Shown: positions 9,060-19,799 of the stretch, in pieces
How positions within the stretch are numbered: the first letter of the stretch is position 1
Layout of the letters: every line of letters begins with the position of its first letter
Program-made: the position numbers and the translations under genes
The notes under the pieces: generated by a model
Database searches by the model: none
What the model was told of the DNA's origin: nothing
The model's input: only the letters and a program-made list of their open reading frames with translations
Assembly: GCA_047967505.1 (NCBI GenBank)
Contig: CM106541.1
Origin: Dipteris shenzhenensis
Taxonomy: Eukaryota; Polypodiophyta; Polypodiopsida; Gleicheniales
Length of the DNA stretch: 64,000 nucleotides
Strand: one strand, 5' to 3'

Positions 9060-11144
9060 AAAAAACAACAATAAAATCATGCAAACGACAAGTCAACTCC
9101 AATTTTGGAAAGAATCCCAAAAAATGTGCATTTTCTCAAAATTAGAGGGATAAAATATACACTTCATGTCAAACATTTTAAAAAACAAGTACTTTTATGA
9201 AGAAAGAATGCATAAAATATTACTTACATTTTACTCCAGAACCCAAAAATGTCGAGTATTATCAATTGAAAAAAGTGTTCTCTTTTTTAATTTGAAAAAC
9301 ACGACAAATTACAAAGAAGAAGAAACTCCTTCATTCAACTAAGAGAGTCGTTAGAGATTTTGCTTTAAAATACCAATTGTTTTTCGCGCAAGTGCCCATA
9401 TATTTTTAACTCAAATCCATATACAAGCATTTCTACATCCTATAAATCAAGTATGTCCACACATCGATGAATTCCATTTTTTTCCCTTTTATCGCATTGT
9501 TTAAGCACCTCTAAATGATATGTTCCCTTAAGTCCATTGGTTGAAAGAATTTTTTATGAATTTACTTCCACATAATTAACAACATTGCCCTCATGGATAA
9601 GTACACATTTCTAGAATACTTGTTATACATAGCATGCTATCCACAAATTGATAATTCATAAAATGATGTGACTTTAATGTCTAATACAATTCGATGAAAC
9701 ACTTTTAGTGCATTGTCTAATCATTGTCTAACAAACAACTTTTCTTTTTTATACACAGTTGATCAAATGGTTGAAAAGTTTTAATATATTTTGACATTAA
9801 GATGGGTAGGTATATATGGAGTCCATGATCATAGAGGAGGTTTATTCAAAGCAAGCATGTCTGTAGATTCAGATAAAAGCCCAACGACTCAAATTGTCAA
9901 ATTGTAAATGGTCTTGATTAGTATAATTTATCAATTACCGTGTTTCAATCATTGGTTTGATTCAAAGCTCTAGTCTTTATAAAAATATAGCTTTTAGCTT
10001 AAAAAGTCTAGATTTGGAAGCATGAGTATGATAGCAATTGTCTTTTTGAAAAATTCATGAAGTTTTGGATTCTAGAATCCATCCACTATGTTGACAAGCG
10101 TGATTTTTTTGTCTGAAAAAAAGTAAAGTTTTGTCAATAGAACAGAAATATTATATGAAAAAGATGAATTTCGATTTATGAATGAACAAAAATATCATTC
10201 AAAAAACTTTGTCATGTAAAACTTTCATCAATAGAAAATTAAAGTCGGCGGAATTTTTTCCTGTCAACAAAAATTTCAATCCGTCGATGGAATTTTTCTC
10301 CGATGAATTTTGGGATTCCATAATCCAGTGGGATTTTGGAATCCAAAATTTCATCGACGGAATCCGTCGATGAAATTTTGGATTCCAAAATCCCACTGGA
10401 TTATGGAATCCCGAAATTCATCAATGGAAAAACATTTCCACCGACGGAAGTTTTTCATCGATGAAAGTTTTACGAGCTGAAATGTTTTTCCTCATACTAG
10501 AATGACAATTGCATTTGCTCATGTTAGAAATTTTCCTTTTTTCAGATAAAAATTTTGTTTCATTGCTGGAAATTTTTATCCATTCAACTTTATCACAACA
10601 AAGTGGATTCAAAAATCTAGATTTACATCGTTTTTAAAAAGGACAACAGTTTTCATCTTCATGATTCATATAGATCAAAATAAAGTAAACCACTAAATTC
10701 TACTACTCACAATCGTCTAAAATTTGACCATTCAGATATTTGATTTTCTTTCTACACCTATTGAAATATTTTCTTTCAACAAGCCTCTTCCTTGTCTGTG
10801 GATGACATATACCTACTTATCAACATGCATCAACATCAACATGCATGAATTATTACTAGTTTCAAAGAATATTAGATCGTATCATTGATCTTGTTTTTTT
10901 CAATTTGTCATTTGATGTGAAAAGTAGAAACTTTTTCATCTTTCAATTAGCAATATGTACATTTTTCAAAAGAAGTTTGAAATTATGCTTATTTTGTAAG
11001 AGTTATGAAAATAGTTCTCATTAGTATCTCCAAAAGATTGTAAAATTGATCAATATTTAGGACTAGTGAAAAATGATAACAGCGTATTGTAAATGATAAC
11101 TCATGATTCATTGTCATTTTTCATGACTTGTTGTTTATGAACAA
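9060..11144. mobile_element. 2.1-kb AT-rich non-coding insertion in gypsy integrase
   Basis: The gypsy integrase is interrupted after FLYEH/VI and resumes as VITWFGCPLDLVSD, so this stretch is an insertion. Flanks are CGAGTCAT (9052-9059) and CAAGTCAT (11142-11149), an 8-bp duplication with one CpG-type change. The two ends share a subterminal inverted motif, AAACAACAA then TCATG, but no long terminal inverted repeat. It holds no credible gene. The body is A/T-rich with a long central hairpin at 10302-10422. An 8-bp duplication would fit a non-autonomous hAT-like or foldback element. The superfamily is not established. Confidence 0.65.
10302..10422. repeat. near-perfect palindrome, 60-nt arms with 1-nt spacer
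   Basis: Arms 10302-10361 and 10363-10422 are reverse complements with a single mismatch (near 10413) around one central A at 10362. The centre reads CGACGGAATCCGTCG. Weaker pairing continues outward to roughly 10215-10485, with repeats of TTCATCGATGAAA-like and CCGTCGATGG-like words. Transcribed from either side, it would fold into one long hairpin. Confidence 0.95.
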
Positions 11145-11520
11145 GTCATCACATGGTTTGGATGTCCATTGGATTTAGTCAGTGATTGAGGAACTCACTT
11201 CCTCAACAAAATGATAGCAATCTTGACTAGTGAGTTTATGATCATACATAGGAAGTCAATGCCACACTACCCTAGGGCAAATGGCTTGGCCAAGAGCTCT
11301 AATAAAATGTGTTGTAAGATCATCACCTGTACAGTAGAAGCCAATCATACCAACTGGGAACATAAGATCATAGCAGCGTTATGGGTCTATAGGACCTCCT
11401 ACAAAGTGGCCACACACTATACCCCCTTCAACCTAGCCTTCGGGATGGGGGCGGTGATGCCAATGGAATATGTAGTGCCTAGCCTTCGTCTTACCCCATT
11501 AAGGAAAGACTTATAGAGGA
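11145..11520 (+). pseudogene. Gypsy-1 integrase C-terminal part (pseudogene)
   Basis: Resumes the integrase core: WFGCPLDLVSD, a TGA where Arg is expected, then GTHFLN, MIAILTSEFMIIHRKS, YPRANGLAKSSNKM, and YRTSYKVATHYTPFNLAFG. The catalytic D lies in the SD.GTHF block and the E position in the ANG.AKS block has become K. The open stretch 11211-11516 ends in a stop. Degenerate linker follows. Confidence 0.88.
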
Positions 11521-11737
11521 CGTGTTAGTAGAACGACTAGTTGACCTTGAAAGGCTAGAAGAGACAAGGTTGCGTGCAGCCTACTCTATCTTGGTAGAAA
11601 ATGCTCGACATAAAAAGTAGTTTGTTGACCGCAACCTCAAGAACAAGGACTTGGTGGAAGGAGTTTGGCACTCCTATATAGTGTCCATAATACCAAACGC
11701 AAGCTAAAGTACTAAGGTATGGGTCCCTACCATGTGG

Positions 11738-11927
11738 TTGAGATCACTCCCCAAGAGTCATGCTGAATAGCCACCCTTGATGGGGCAGAAATGGATGGCT
11801 ACCTTAATGGGAAAAAATTAAAAAGATACTATGTTGAGATCACTCCCCAAGAGTCATGCTAAATAGCCACCCTTGATGGGGCAGAAATGGATGGCTACCT
11901 TAATGGGAGAAAATTAAAAAGATACTA
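11738..11927 (+). repeat. tandem duplication of a 95-bp gypsy 3' segment
   Basis: Two adjacent 95-bp copies (11738-11832 and 11833-11927) starting TTGAGATCACTCCCCAAGAG. Each codes for the end of the gypsy polyprotein (VEITPQESC, then IATLDGAEMDGYLNG and KLKRYY). They differ at two or three positions. The duplication occurred after element coding was probably lost, since both copies carry a stop. Confidence 0.9.
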
Positions 11928-12090
11928 TGGCCCATTCACTCTCTCTACCCTTCAAGCCATGAATAGAGAAAAAGAACTCAAGGCCGAGGTGGCTAGAATG
12001 AAATGCTAGCCCATCGAGGAAGCCAAAATCCACAATGCTAAGCTCTAACAATGTAAAAAAATGACATTGATTAAGGCAACGACTAAATAG

Positions 12091-12460
12091 ATGCAACTAA
12101 TAGATGAGCTAACAGTGGAGCTAGCTAGGTTGCTTGTTCAACTGCAAGTTCTGTGCATGCACATCAAAGCACTCGTGGATCCAGGAGTGAGCCACAACTT
12201 TATCTCCCGTGAGGTATGGGAAAAGCTACAGGTACCCCTAACCCTCACCGTTTCTTCAATAAGAGCTATAGATGGCCAACTCCTACAAACTTTGGGTTTT
12301 GTGAATTTAGTTCTAACGGTTTTTTGCCAGGTAGTGGATATATGATTTTATGTTCTCCCCACAGAAGCAATCAAAGAACATATTATATTGGGAAGAACCT
12401 GGTGCTATGCCGTGAACTGTCAAATCAATTGGCACTCCCAGATTGCTTCACTCACAAATA
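12091..12460 (+). pseudogene. gypsy aspartic protease fragment (pseudogene)
   Basis: Reads KALVDPGVSHNFISREVWEKL, then IRAIDGQLL, a frame change near 12340, then IILGRTWCYAVNCQINW. This is the retropepsin layout of plant gypsy elements (usual ALVDSGATHNFIS start and I(I)LGR/MDWL end). The catalytic D(S/T)G has become DPG, which would be inactive. It follows Gypsy-1 directly but comes from an earlier part of a polyprotein, so it is a separate gypsy relic. Confidence 0.7.
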
Positions 12461-12462
12461 GT

Positions 12463-13740
12463 GGTAGAACAGCGGTAGTTTTGTTGTGTGGACCAAGTCC
12501 TACTCCTTCAGTTCCACCCTCGCTAGTCCACGACAACGAAGCTACACAAGAAGGCGGATTGGAACACCCAGCCACCTCCAACACCTCAAGAAAAGTCCCA
12601 CCTGGACGGGAGAAGAAAGCCAGCCGTAGTGGTAAACCGGCACCATTGCCCACTCCACCACCACCACCATCCTCTACTCAAGAAATTCATGAACAACAAG
12701 TACAAGAAGCTATCCTCTGTGCCCAATGTCACTTCAATCAGACCCGACACCCAGAGGAAGTCCAAGCAGTGCAGAAGACCCCAGTTGCCTCAGGGATGTC
12801 TCTTCCGAAACCATCCATTCCAAGAAGAGGACCAAACCGAAGTGCATACAAGAAGCTATCCTCTGTGCCCAATGTCACTTCAATCAGACCCGACAAGAAG
12901 TGCAGAAGACCCCAGTTGCCTCAGGGATGTCTCTTTTGAAACCATCCATTCCAAGAAGAGGACCAAACTGCCAGCTCGCACTTCGAGCCTCAAGCTCCAA
13001 TCCACCTCATCCACCACCACATCCCCCAATAGCTCGGTCATCAAACACTTGGGCGGCTGAAGCAAGAAGGTTGCCTGGGTCCCCAAGTCAAGGGTACCAA
13101 CTACGAAGGTTCCAAAGGTAGCAACATAAGAACTTGTGTTGCCCTGAGATGTAGCACCACAAGAACCTACTGATAAACCAAGCATAGCATGCCAGCTCCA
13201 AAGTACTGAGTACACACTATTACCACAAATAGTCTGACTCAACACAAATCTCGCCAAGGGCAGCTAGGCAGCAAAAGGACTGACTCCTCCCCTACGAGGT
13301 ATTACACAAGAACCTCCTTCTAAAGGCAAACCCTTGAAAGTAATTGTGAGCCTACCCCCTCCGATAGTACTAACCTACTCATGAAAGCAAGGATCTGTGC
13401 CAAGGGTGGCAGACTCACAAGGACCTGCTTCCCCCAAGAAGATGGACCACGCTGCAACAACCAAGCCCAACGCCAATATGCCTCTGGTGTCCAAGGTAAA
13501 AGACAAGTTGGACACTTACTTTAAATGGCTTGTAACATGCTATGCACAGCATGGCGTCCTCCCCTCCTGCATCCCTCATAATCATCGAGTCGAGGTCTAG
13601 GTGAGTTAGTACGATAGGAATCTCACCTAATGCACCTGCAACCCACCAATCAACACTAGGTGATTAGAGTCAGTACATCAATTTTTGCATTTGTTCACCA
13701 TCTTGCACACTAGCCTCACAATCAGTCCCGCACCACACTC
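12463..13740 (+). other. unclassified Pro/Ser-rich decayed region with a 145-bp tandem duplication
   Basis: Overlapping open stretches at 12388-12939, 12629-13060 and 12726-13121 use different frames of the same DNA, and none resembles a family I know. A duplicated unit starts at 12703 and again at 12848 (CAAGAAGCTATCCTCTGTG). The second copy lacks about 18 bp, so the two run in different frames. Low-complexity Pro/Ser/Thr translation suggests a gypsy linker or non-coding DNA. No function is assigned. Confidence 0.4.
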
Positions 13741-13744
13741 TACT

Positions 13745-14140
13745 CACTCACTCTCCCACTCACCTTCTCCCCCCCCTCTCTCTCTCTTCCTTTTACTTCT
13801 ATAACACAGTCAGTATCCTGTCGGTCATTGCCATAGAAGTATCCGGCTGACTGTCACCATCATCAGATCACACTGACCATCACCATTGTCAGATCACAGC
13901 GATCGTCACCATCGAGTATCCCACCGATCCTTGCCCAAGAAGTATCCCATGAACCGTCGTCATCCTAGATCCCATTGACCGTTGCCATCGTTAGATCACA
14001 CCAATCTTTGTCATCTCGTATTATGCTAGTCGTGGCCCTTATCACATCACACAGGTTGTCACCCAAGTGGTACCATATCGATCGTCGCCATTGACTTACC
14101 TCGTCGATCTTCACCATAGAAAGATCCCGCCAATTGTGGG
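13745..14140. repeat. CT-rich tract and degenerate CATC/GATC minisatellite
   Basis: 13745-13800 is a C/T-rich tract with long C and CT runs. From about 13820 to 14130 a roughly 30-40-bp unit recurs with much variation, built on words such as ATCACACTGACC, GTCACCATCG and AGTATCCCACCG. No coding signal. Confidence 0.7.
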
Positions 14141-14149
14141 GATGCAAAA

Positions 14150-15547
14150 TCTATATAAACAGGCCTTATCTCGCTGAGTCGTTGCCATAGAAGTTCCCCA
14201 AACTCTTGTAAAATTTTCCCAAAATTCTCATAGCTTCCTACTTCCAGAACAATTTGTTTATGTCCTCCCACTCTTCCTTGTCCATTGACTCCCTCATCAC
14301 TCAATTGCCATCCCTCTTTCCGATGGAGCTCAAACATGAGTTCTTAAAAATCTAAAGGACTTGGGACTCCACCCCCACCCTATCCCACAGGACATTGGCC
14401 TCTTAGATTCCCAAAGCACTCCATCTGCCACAATCCACATGCCTTCCGAGATCCCCATAGATGATTTGCAAGGGGACAAAGAAGTCTCCAATAGGTAGAC
14501 CACTCAGAAGGATACAACAGCAGTAGTTACACCCCCTCAAGATCAAGAAAGTGCACCCAATTCTATTAGCATGCGAGTACAAGGTTGTGCACTCCCAATT
14601 GCACTCACCACTTGGAGATGCATGGCTCCAAGAATTAGACACGTGCATCGTGCACTTGTGCTTTGGATATGAGGGTCATGACTACACCCTCCACTACCAT
14701 AGCACAATAGCATATGCAGCACTAAAGGAGCCAATAGTGGAGGATGTGATCAGAGTTGTTGGCTTGAGAAAAGTGGCAGATTGCCTCCCATGTCACTTGG
14801 ACATGAAGCTACTGGCATAATTCCTCCATGCGTACAACAACACCAACATTGGAATCCTATGTGATGCATTAGGCAATACCCACCACTACCAAATCAATCA
14901 AGATGTGGTATGGGTAGCCTTCAACCTACTGCTAGTCATTAACGAGAAGTACTCCATGAAGAAGAAGCTCGATGCCCTCAGCAAGCTTTGTCATTATGAC
15001 CATTAGAAGAGTAAGGGCCGACTCTAGTTCACCGCCATTCACAAGCCCAAGGTGGAAAGACCAGCAAGAGCCTTGCAATGGCTCATGCAAGTTAAGCACA
15101 CGGACCACCATCAGTCCATTGTGCCAAATATCCTGCTACACTTGGTGGAGCCCTAGGATACCAATTGTGCAGACTCATTCTGCAGCCAAATGAGGGACGA
15201 CCTCAAGACACATGGAGAAGTAATCAGAAACTCCATGCTGTATATGTTGGTCCTCTACTACTTACGGTAGCAGCATCCACCAATCAACTTTGGGTTGGCC
15301 CAAAATCTGCCACAGGGCCAGCGCAGACAAAGCCCGAAGAGACAGAGGTCAAGCCCAAGCGAGCGAGGACAACACCCAATGCTACTCTAGCCAATCATGT
15401 GCAACCAAACCCAAGTCAACTGCTCACACAATATGAGGACTGCCAAATGCAAGAATTCATGCACCAACAACTGAAACTCCAATAGGCCGATTCTCAAAAC
15501 AAGGGCAAATGGGTTCAAGAGGAGCCCATCCTCATCGAAGACCTCTA
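14150..15547 (+). other. unclassified coding-like sequence, plus strand
   Basis: Plus-strand open stretches at 14551-14820 (about 89 codons), 14972-15193 and 15165-15485 give protein-like but unrecognised translations. After 14820 one frame reads FLHAYNNTNIGILCDALGN and then VVWVAFNLLLVINEKYSMKK. Stops and shifts are frequent. It could be an accessory part of an old retrotransposon or a decayed gene. MITE copy 1 lies at its right end, so the sequence predates that insertion. Confidence 0.35.
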
Positions 15548-15555
15548 GGGTGATG

Positions 15556-15789
15556 CTCGGGGGGGTCGTTCATCATATGTAACCCTCTCACATGAGTTCA
15601 ACAAAAGGATATTTTTTATTTCTAAAATTTAAACAAATTAATATGCATAAGGGAGTTTTTAAAATTATTTTGGAAAACATTTATAGATTTGTATAGAAAA
15701 GGGTGCATTTTATTAGTGAAAAATTTACAAATAAGGGAATTTACAAATAGTCCTTGAGTGCACGTGATATACATAGTGAACCTCTTGAG
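15556..15789. mobile_element. MITE copy 1 (CTCGGGGGGGTCACT family)
   Basis: A 234-bp non-coding element. Its left end is CTCGGGGGGGTCGTTCAT and its right end decays from the matching inverted sequence to CACTAT..TTGAG. Perfect 8-bp target duplications flank it: GGGTGATG at 15548-15555 and 15790-15797. It aligns along its whole length with 56496-56741. An 8-bp duplication is typical of hAT-type elements. The long G run in the terminus is unusual for hAT, so the superfamily call is tentative. Confidence 0.92.
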
Positions 15790-15797
15790 GGGTGATG

Positions 15798-16364
15798 AAA
15801 CAGTCACCATTGGCATCCATCTAGGAGCCAGAGCCACACCTACCACTCCCGTTGTGCCCTATGTCTCAGTCTCCACAATCCCCCAAGAGGCCACATCCTT
15901 CGCCACCCGAACCTCTCATTAGGGGAGAATTGGGGTCTCAAAAGTGCCTCCAATTAGTGTTTCCCAATTTCAAGGGATTAGAGAGCGATTTGAGGTGTAC
16001 CAATGAGAGTGCTAAAAGGTGTCAGGCAATGGTATGTTGAGGTGGAGGGTGGGTAGGCCTATAGAGAGACCCTATTGGTTGCTCCCCTTACACTAGGGAC
16101 CACCCAAACCATCCCCTCCCTCTAAACCCATGTTTGACCCTCCTACCAGGTGCACGTCCCCCACATGAGTGCAAAACTGCCTTCAATGGGATGGTAGGGC
16201 CCTTGTGGCAAATTTTTATTCTCCCCTCCCTCTTTCTAGGATCTTTGCCCCCCACTGTTCTAGTCTAGCCTACCAAATCACTCAGATTTGAACCAAATCC
16301 CATGCATTTTCCCTCTCCCCCCTCTTTCTCTGCTCCCTCCTACTTTGGCCTACTTGCTGTAGCT
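15798..16364. other. no recognised gene
   Basis: Continues the unclassified sequence broken by MITE copy 1. C-rich, with short unrelated open stretches and no family match. Becomes strongly pyrimidine-rich from 16310. Confidence 0.5.
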
Positions 16365-16605
16365 CCTCTCTCTCTCTCTCTCCCCTCTCCCTCTCCTGTG
16401 CCTCTGTTGGAGCTGCTCTGTCCCTCTTCTTGTCCCTCTCCTGTGCCTCTGTTGCTGTTGCTTCTATCCCTCTCCTTCTCCCTCTCCTGTGCCTTTGTTG
16501 CTGCTAATCTGTCCCTCTCCTTCTCCCTCTCTTGTGCCTCTATTGCTATTGCTCTCTGTCCCTCTCCTTCTCCCTCTCCTATGCCTCTGTTGGAGCTGCA
16601 TTGCC
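16365..16605. repeat. pyrimidine-rich minisatellite
   Basis: About five degenerate units of roughly 48-57 bp built on CTCCTTCTCCCTCTCCTGTG and TGCCTCTGTTGCTGTTG. The top strand is almost purine-free in long runs. Open frames here (Leu/Pro/Ser-rich on plus, Glu/Gly/Arg-rich on minus) are by-products of the repeat, not genes. Confidence 0.88.
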
Positions 16606-16699
16606 TTGTGTAGGAGTCCCATTCTTGCTGTTGCAACCTCTACAAGTAGGTGAGGAGAAAGGCTACAAGACCATGCAATGCTGTGACCTCTTGTGTCTT

Positions 16700-19235
16700 C
16701 CACAACACCAAAAATGCATTGGATGAGTAGATCCCTTACAGCTACAGCTTAAATGACTGGATAGCGATGAAAGGATCAGCCAAAGGTCCACATAAGCTTC
16801 CCAAGAGCAAGAGAGGTGACATCTTGCATGAGTGGAAGGGGCGCATCTTGAAGTTCAAGTTTGGGAAGAAAGGATGGGTTGCAGAAGTGCAACATGTTTA
16901 CATGGGAAAAGATATGCGGCTTCCTCCATCATTCAATCAATCTATTATACCATCACACTGTGAGCCTTTCTATATATGTACCTTTTTCACCTGTAAGTGT
17001 AATGAGTCCATTTGGAAATTTTGTTTTGGTTTCTAAGAGCTCTTATTCATGGTGGCAGATGTTTTCCCTTCGGACCTCGAGGAGTGGGAACCACTTCAAT
17101 CATTCATAGGCAAGTTCACTGCGATTCATGAGGATTTAGGTAAGCAAATGCATGTTGAAGAGAAGTTGGCCTCCTTGCGAATGAAGAATGTGTATTGGTA
17201 TAATGCAACATACATCACTCCAAGGACATCATCAAGCTATGGCCATCTGCAAACCATTTCACCACCACAACTTCAAGACATAGATTGCAGCAATGTGGAC
17301 TCGAGGACATTGCAATCATACAAGGACAAGATTGCAAAGGATGTGGACATGGCCATGAAGTTTACATTTGGATCCAAATGGGCAAGGCTATCTTGGTTTT
17401 TTCCTCTGCACATTTTTTCTTCTTTATTTCAAAATATACATATGCATAGAACAAAAACTATGTGGTCCTGCAAGCGTGTAGATGAAAATGCTCTTGAAGA
17501 TTTACTTGGGATGAATTGGGGAAGAACCAAGTAAGGTGACTAAAAGGGTGATGTGTTTCAATGTCACGCATGTAAAGACAATGTGGTTATTAGATACCAT
17601 TTGTCATGCCAAATGTTGTATTTAGCTTTTCAGTATAGGGGCTAGAAGAAAACAAATGGCCGATGGCTTCCCCTAGACTCTAATGATGAAGACAATGTGG
17701 GGGTAAGTTTGTCTATTGATGTTGAAGAGGGAGATGTCAAGAATGTGAATGTCACATCGCAATGGACTCTAAGGGATGTGTGAGAACACCTATTGGTCAT
17801 GGAGGATGGCATGTCAGAGTCCTTCTACTTTACCTTAAATGGTGGTAAGATAAGCCGTCGTGTGGAGAAGTGCATGCATAGTGCCAATTTCATTCCTCCT
17901 GCAACTTTGAAGATTGCTAACAATGTGTTTGACTAGTGCAGCATTTAATTTTTTGTCTGTCAAATCCTAGTTATTGCTTCAAAAGATGATGGAAAATTAA
18001 ATTAAAATGTTATTTCTTTTAATGTTTTCTCCTTTCAATTCATGGTGGTGAATGTTTTTCAAAAATTTTGGGGATTTTATGATTAGTTTTAATTTTTAGG
18101 GTTTTTGTATTTATTAAGGGGTAAGAGCCTTTTTACATCACATTCTCACTTTCACATTTAGAGGGCCATAGAAACTCCCGTCCTCATAAGTTACTCCCTG
18201 CATCAACTGCTATTTGCCATGGATTCAGCTAGAACTGTGTTCCATGACTTCATCTCACAAACTACATTTGCAGATCATGAGGAAGTGCTATTTTTAGTGT
18301 TTGATAGGACTTTAGATGTCCTAGGCACAGATATGTGAGCCAAGGATGACTTCTCAGATCTCATCCTTTACATGCAAGATAATTTCTCAAATTTTGCCTA
18401 TACACTTCACCACACTTCAAAGAGATGGGTTCCCATAGATTACATAAAGTATCTGTTTGTAGAGGAACCCAAGTTCAAGAGGATGAGGCACTCGGAGTCC
18501 TATCGGGGTTCGATGTTGACACAAGTGTCAAAGATCCTAGGGATTTAGGTACTGAAGACCAGACAATGGAAGACTTTCTCTTGACGATGCTGGTTTCAAT
18601 GAGGGATGCAGACATGTCCATATACCATGCACAACCCTCTCATGCATAAGCTTCCATCTCCAACACAGGTCAGGAGAAAGCATCCACCTCCCAAATGGAA
18701 CATCACACAGCACCTGGTTCCATCAACATTGCAAATTAGGAAGGGACAGAAGCCGACGACGTTGTAGTGGTAAGTTCGAACAATATTTTTTATTTTGATG
18801 TTCTTTCAGTATAATTTGTTTTGTCGGTCTTCTAATGTTTATTGAATTATTGCAAGATGCATTCGAGCTTGATGAATTCTCATATCGACGATCGTAGCAC
18901 ATTTGGGTGAGATCATTCTCTGGCCCATTACCTTGGCAAAGTCACAGAGCATATCATGGTCTTTGACTCAAACATCTTTCATATGGAAAAATATGGATTG
19001 ATTACTTTCCAATTGTATAAGTTCTCTCAAGTTCAAGGTGCAAAACACAATTGCTCAGGTGCAATTCAGGGAAATGTTGAATGAACAGATGCTTAAGAAT
19101 GGGTTTGAGAAACCAGAATTTGAGAATTTATGGCAAATAGTGCTAGTGGAAATTGGTTTGTTGTCAAGATTGTTTACAATGGCAGGCCTAGAAACAAAAT
19201 GGAAGGCAAGAAGAGAACCTTTGTGTTTCATTAGG
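16700..19235 (+). other. unclassified decayed coding-like region
   Basis: Three plus-strand stretches look protein-like: 16767-17036 (starts MKGSAKGPHKLPKSKRGDIL), 17049-17534 (VADVFPSDLEEWEPLQSF then IHEDLGKQMHVEEKLASLR) and 18219-18540 (MDSARTVFHDFISQTTFADH, one internal TGA, then DLILYMQDNF). They may be exons of a decayed gene or transposon ORF with AT-rich intron-like spacers between. I recognise no domain. The segments share orientation and spacing, which is the only support for linking them. Confidence 0.35.
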
Positions 19236-19249
19236 AAATGAGCATGGTC

Positions 19250-19541
19250 GAGCATACTAGACAATGCATCAAATCACCGTTCCAAGAACACAAATCTTTG
19301 TGCAAAAGCTTGATAAAATATGAAGAGGGGAGAGGAGAAGAGTGGAGATGAGGAGAGAGGGCACAGCTAGAGAGCACACCATAAATGAATAAATGTACAC
19401 TACATTTAGTTGAAAATGTAGAATATATACAAACCCACTTAGGGATAAGGTTAGGGCATCTAACCCTTTCCTTTATAGCACTTTATATGTGTTAGTGCTA
19501 TGCACATGTAATCACAGGATGTTGAGCGTGATCTCTCAACA
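19250..19541 (-). repeat. LTR-like end of a second reverse-strand copia family
   Basis: On the minus strand the order is RNase H tail, purine tract CTTAAGGGAAGG (19542-19554), then TGTTGAGAGATCACG. This is the standard copia 3' LTR junction. The LTR differs in sequence from the main copia family. Its far end was not found, so the left limit is approximate. Confidence 0.6.
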
Positions 19542-19627
19542 CCTTCCCTTAAGATCAACATTATGGAGTAGGCCTTCCCTCAAGATGATGATTATGGGGA
19601 ATCAAAGGACTGAGCATTACATTCCAT

Positions 19628-19795
19628 CACACCCCTTTAAAGGGAATATCCTTCCTCTGCATCAAACCAAGAGCTTGTCGGTGTTTCTTGAAAAGCTCTT
19701 TACTGAGTCGTTTAGTAAAGATGTATGCAACATTATCTTTGCTATCACAATGCTCCACTGTTGTAAATCCAGCCTCTCCCCTACTTCTTCTTAAC
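19628..19795 (-). pseudogene. copia RNase H C-terminal remnant
   Basis: Minus-strand translation ends VEHCDSKDNVAYIFTKRLS, then KKHRQALGL. This is the last block of copia RNase H (usual SKDNVADIFTK). Upstream sequence on the same strand keeps only traces of the RNase H domain, with stops. It pairs with the LTR-like end at 19541. Confidence 0.75.
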
Positions 19796-19799
19796 CACT

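Larger units (their letters stand above)
2013..11927 (+). mobile_element. Gypsy-1: decayed Ty3/gypsy element hosting three nested insertions
   Basis: Pieces of one gypsy polyprotein lie in order on the plus strand: 2013-3518, 5034-5232, 7556-9059 and 11145-11927. Removing the insertions at 3519-5033, 5233-7555 and 9060-11144 joins RT and integrase reading frames across each breakpoint. The order protease-like region, RT, RNase H, integrase is that of Ty3/gypsy. The left end is hidden by copia copy 1 and no gypsy LTR was recognised, so the outer limits are approximate. The coding sequence has many stops and this is the oldest layer here. Confidence 0.8.

Noticed and set aside
16302-16703. Leu/Pro-rich or Glu/Arg-rich proteins
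   Set aside because: Translations of a pyrimidine-rich minisatellite; no other coding evidence.
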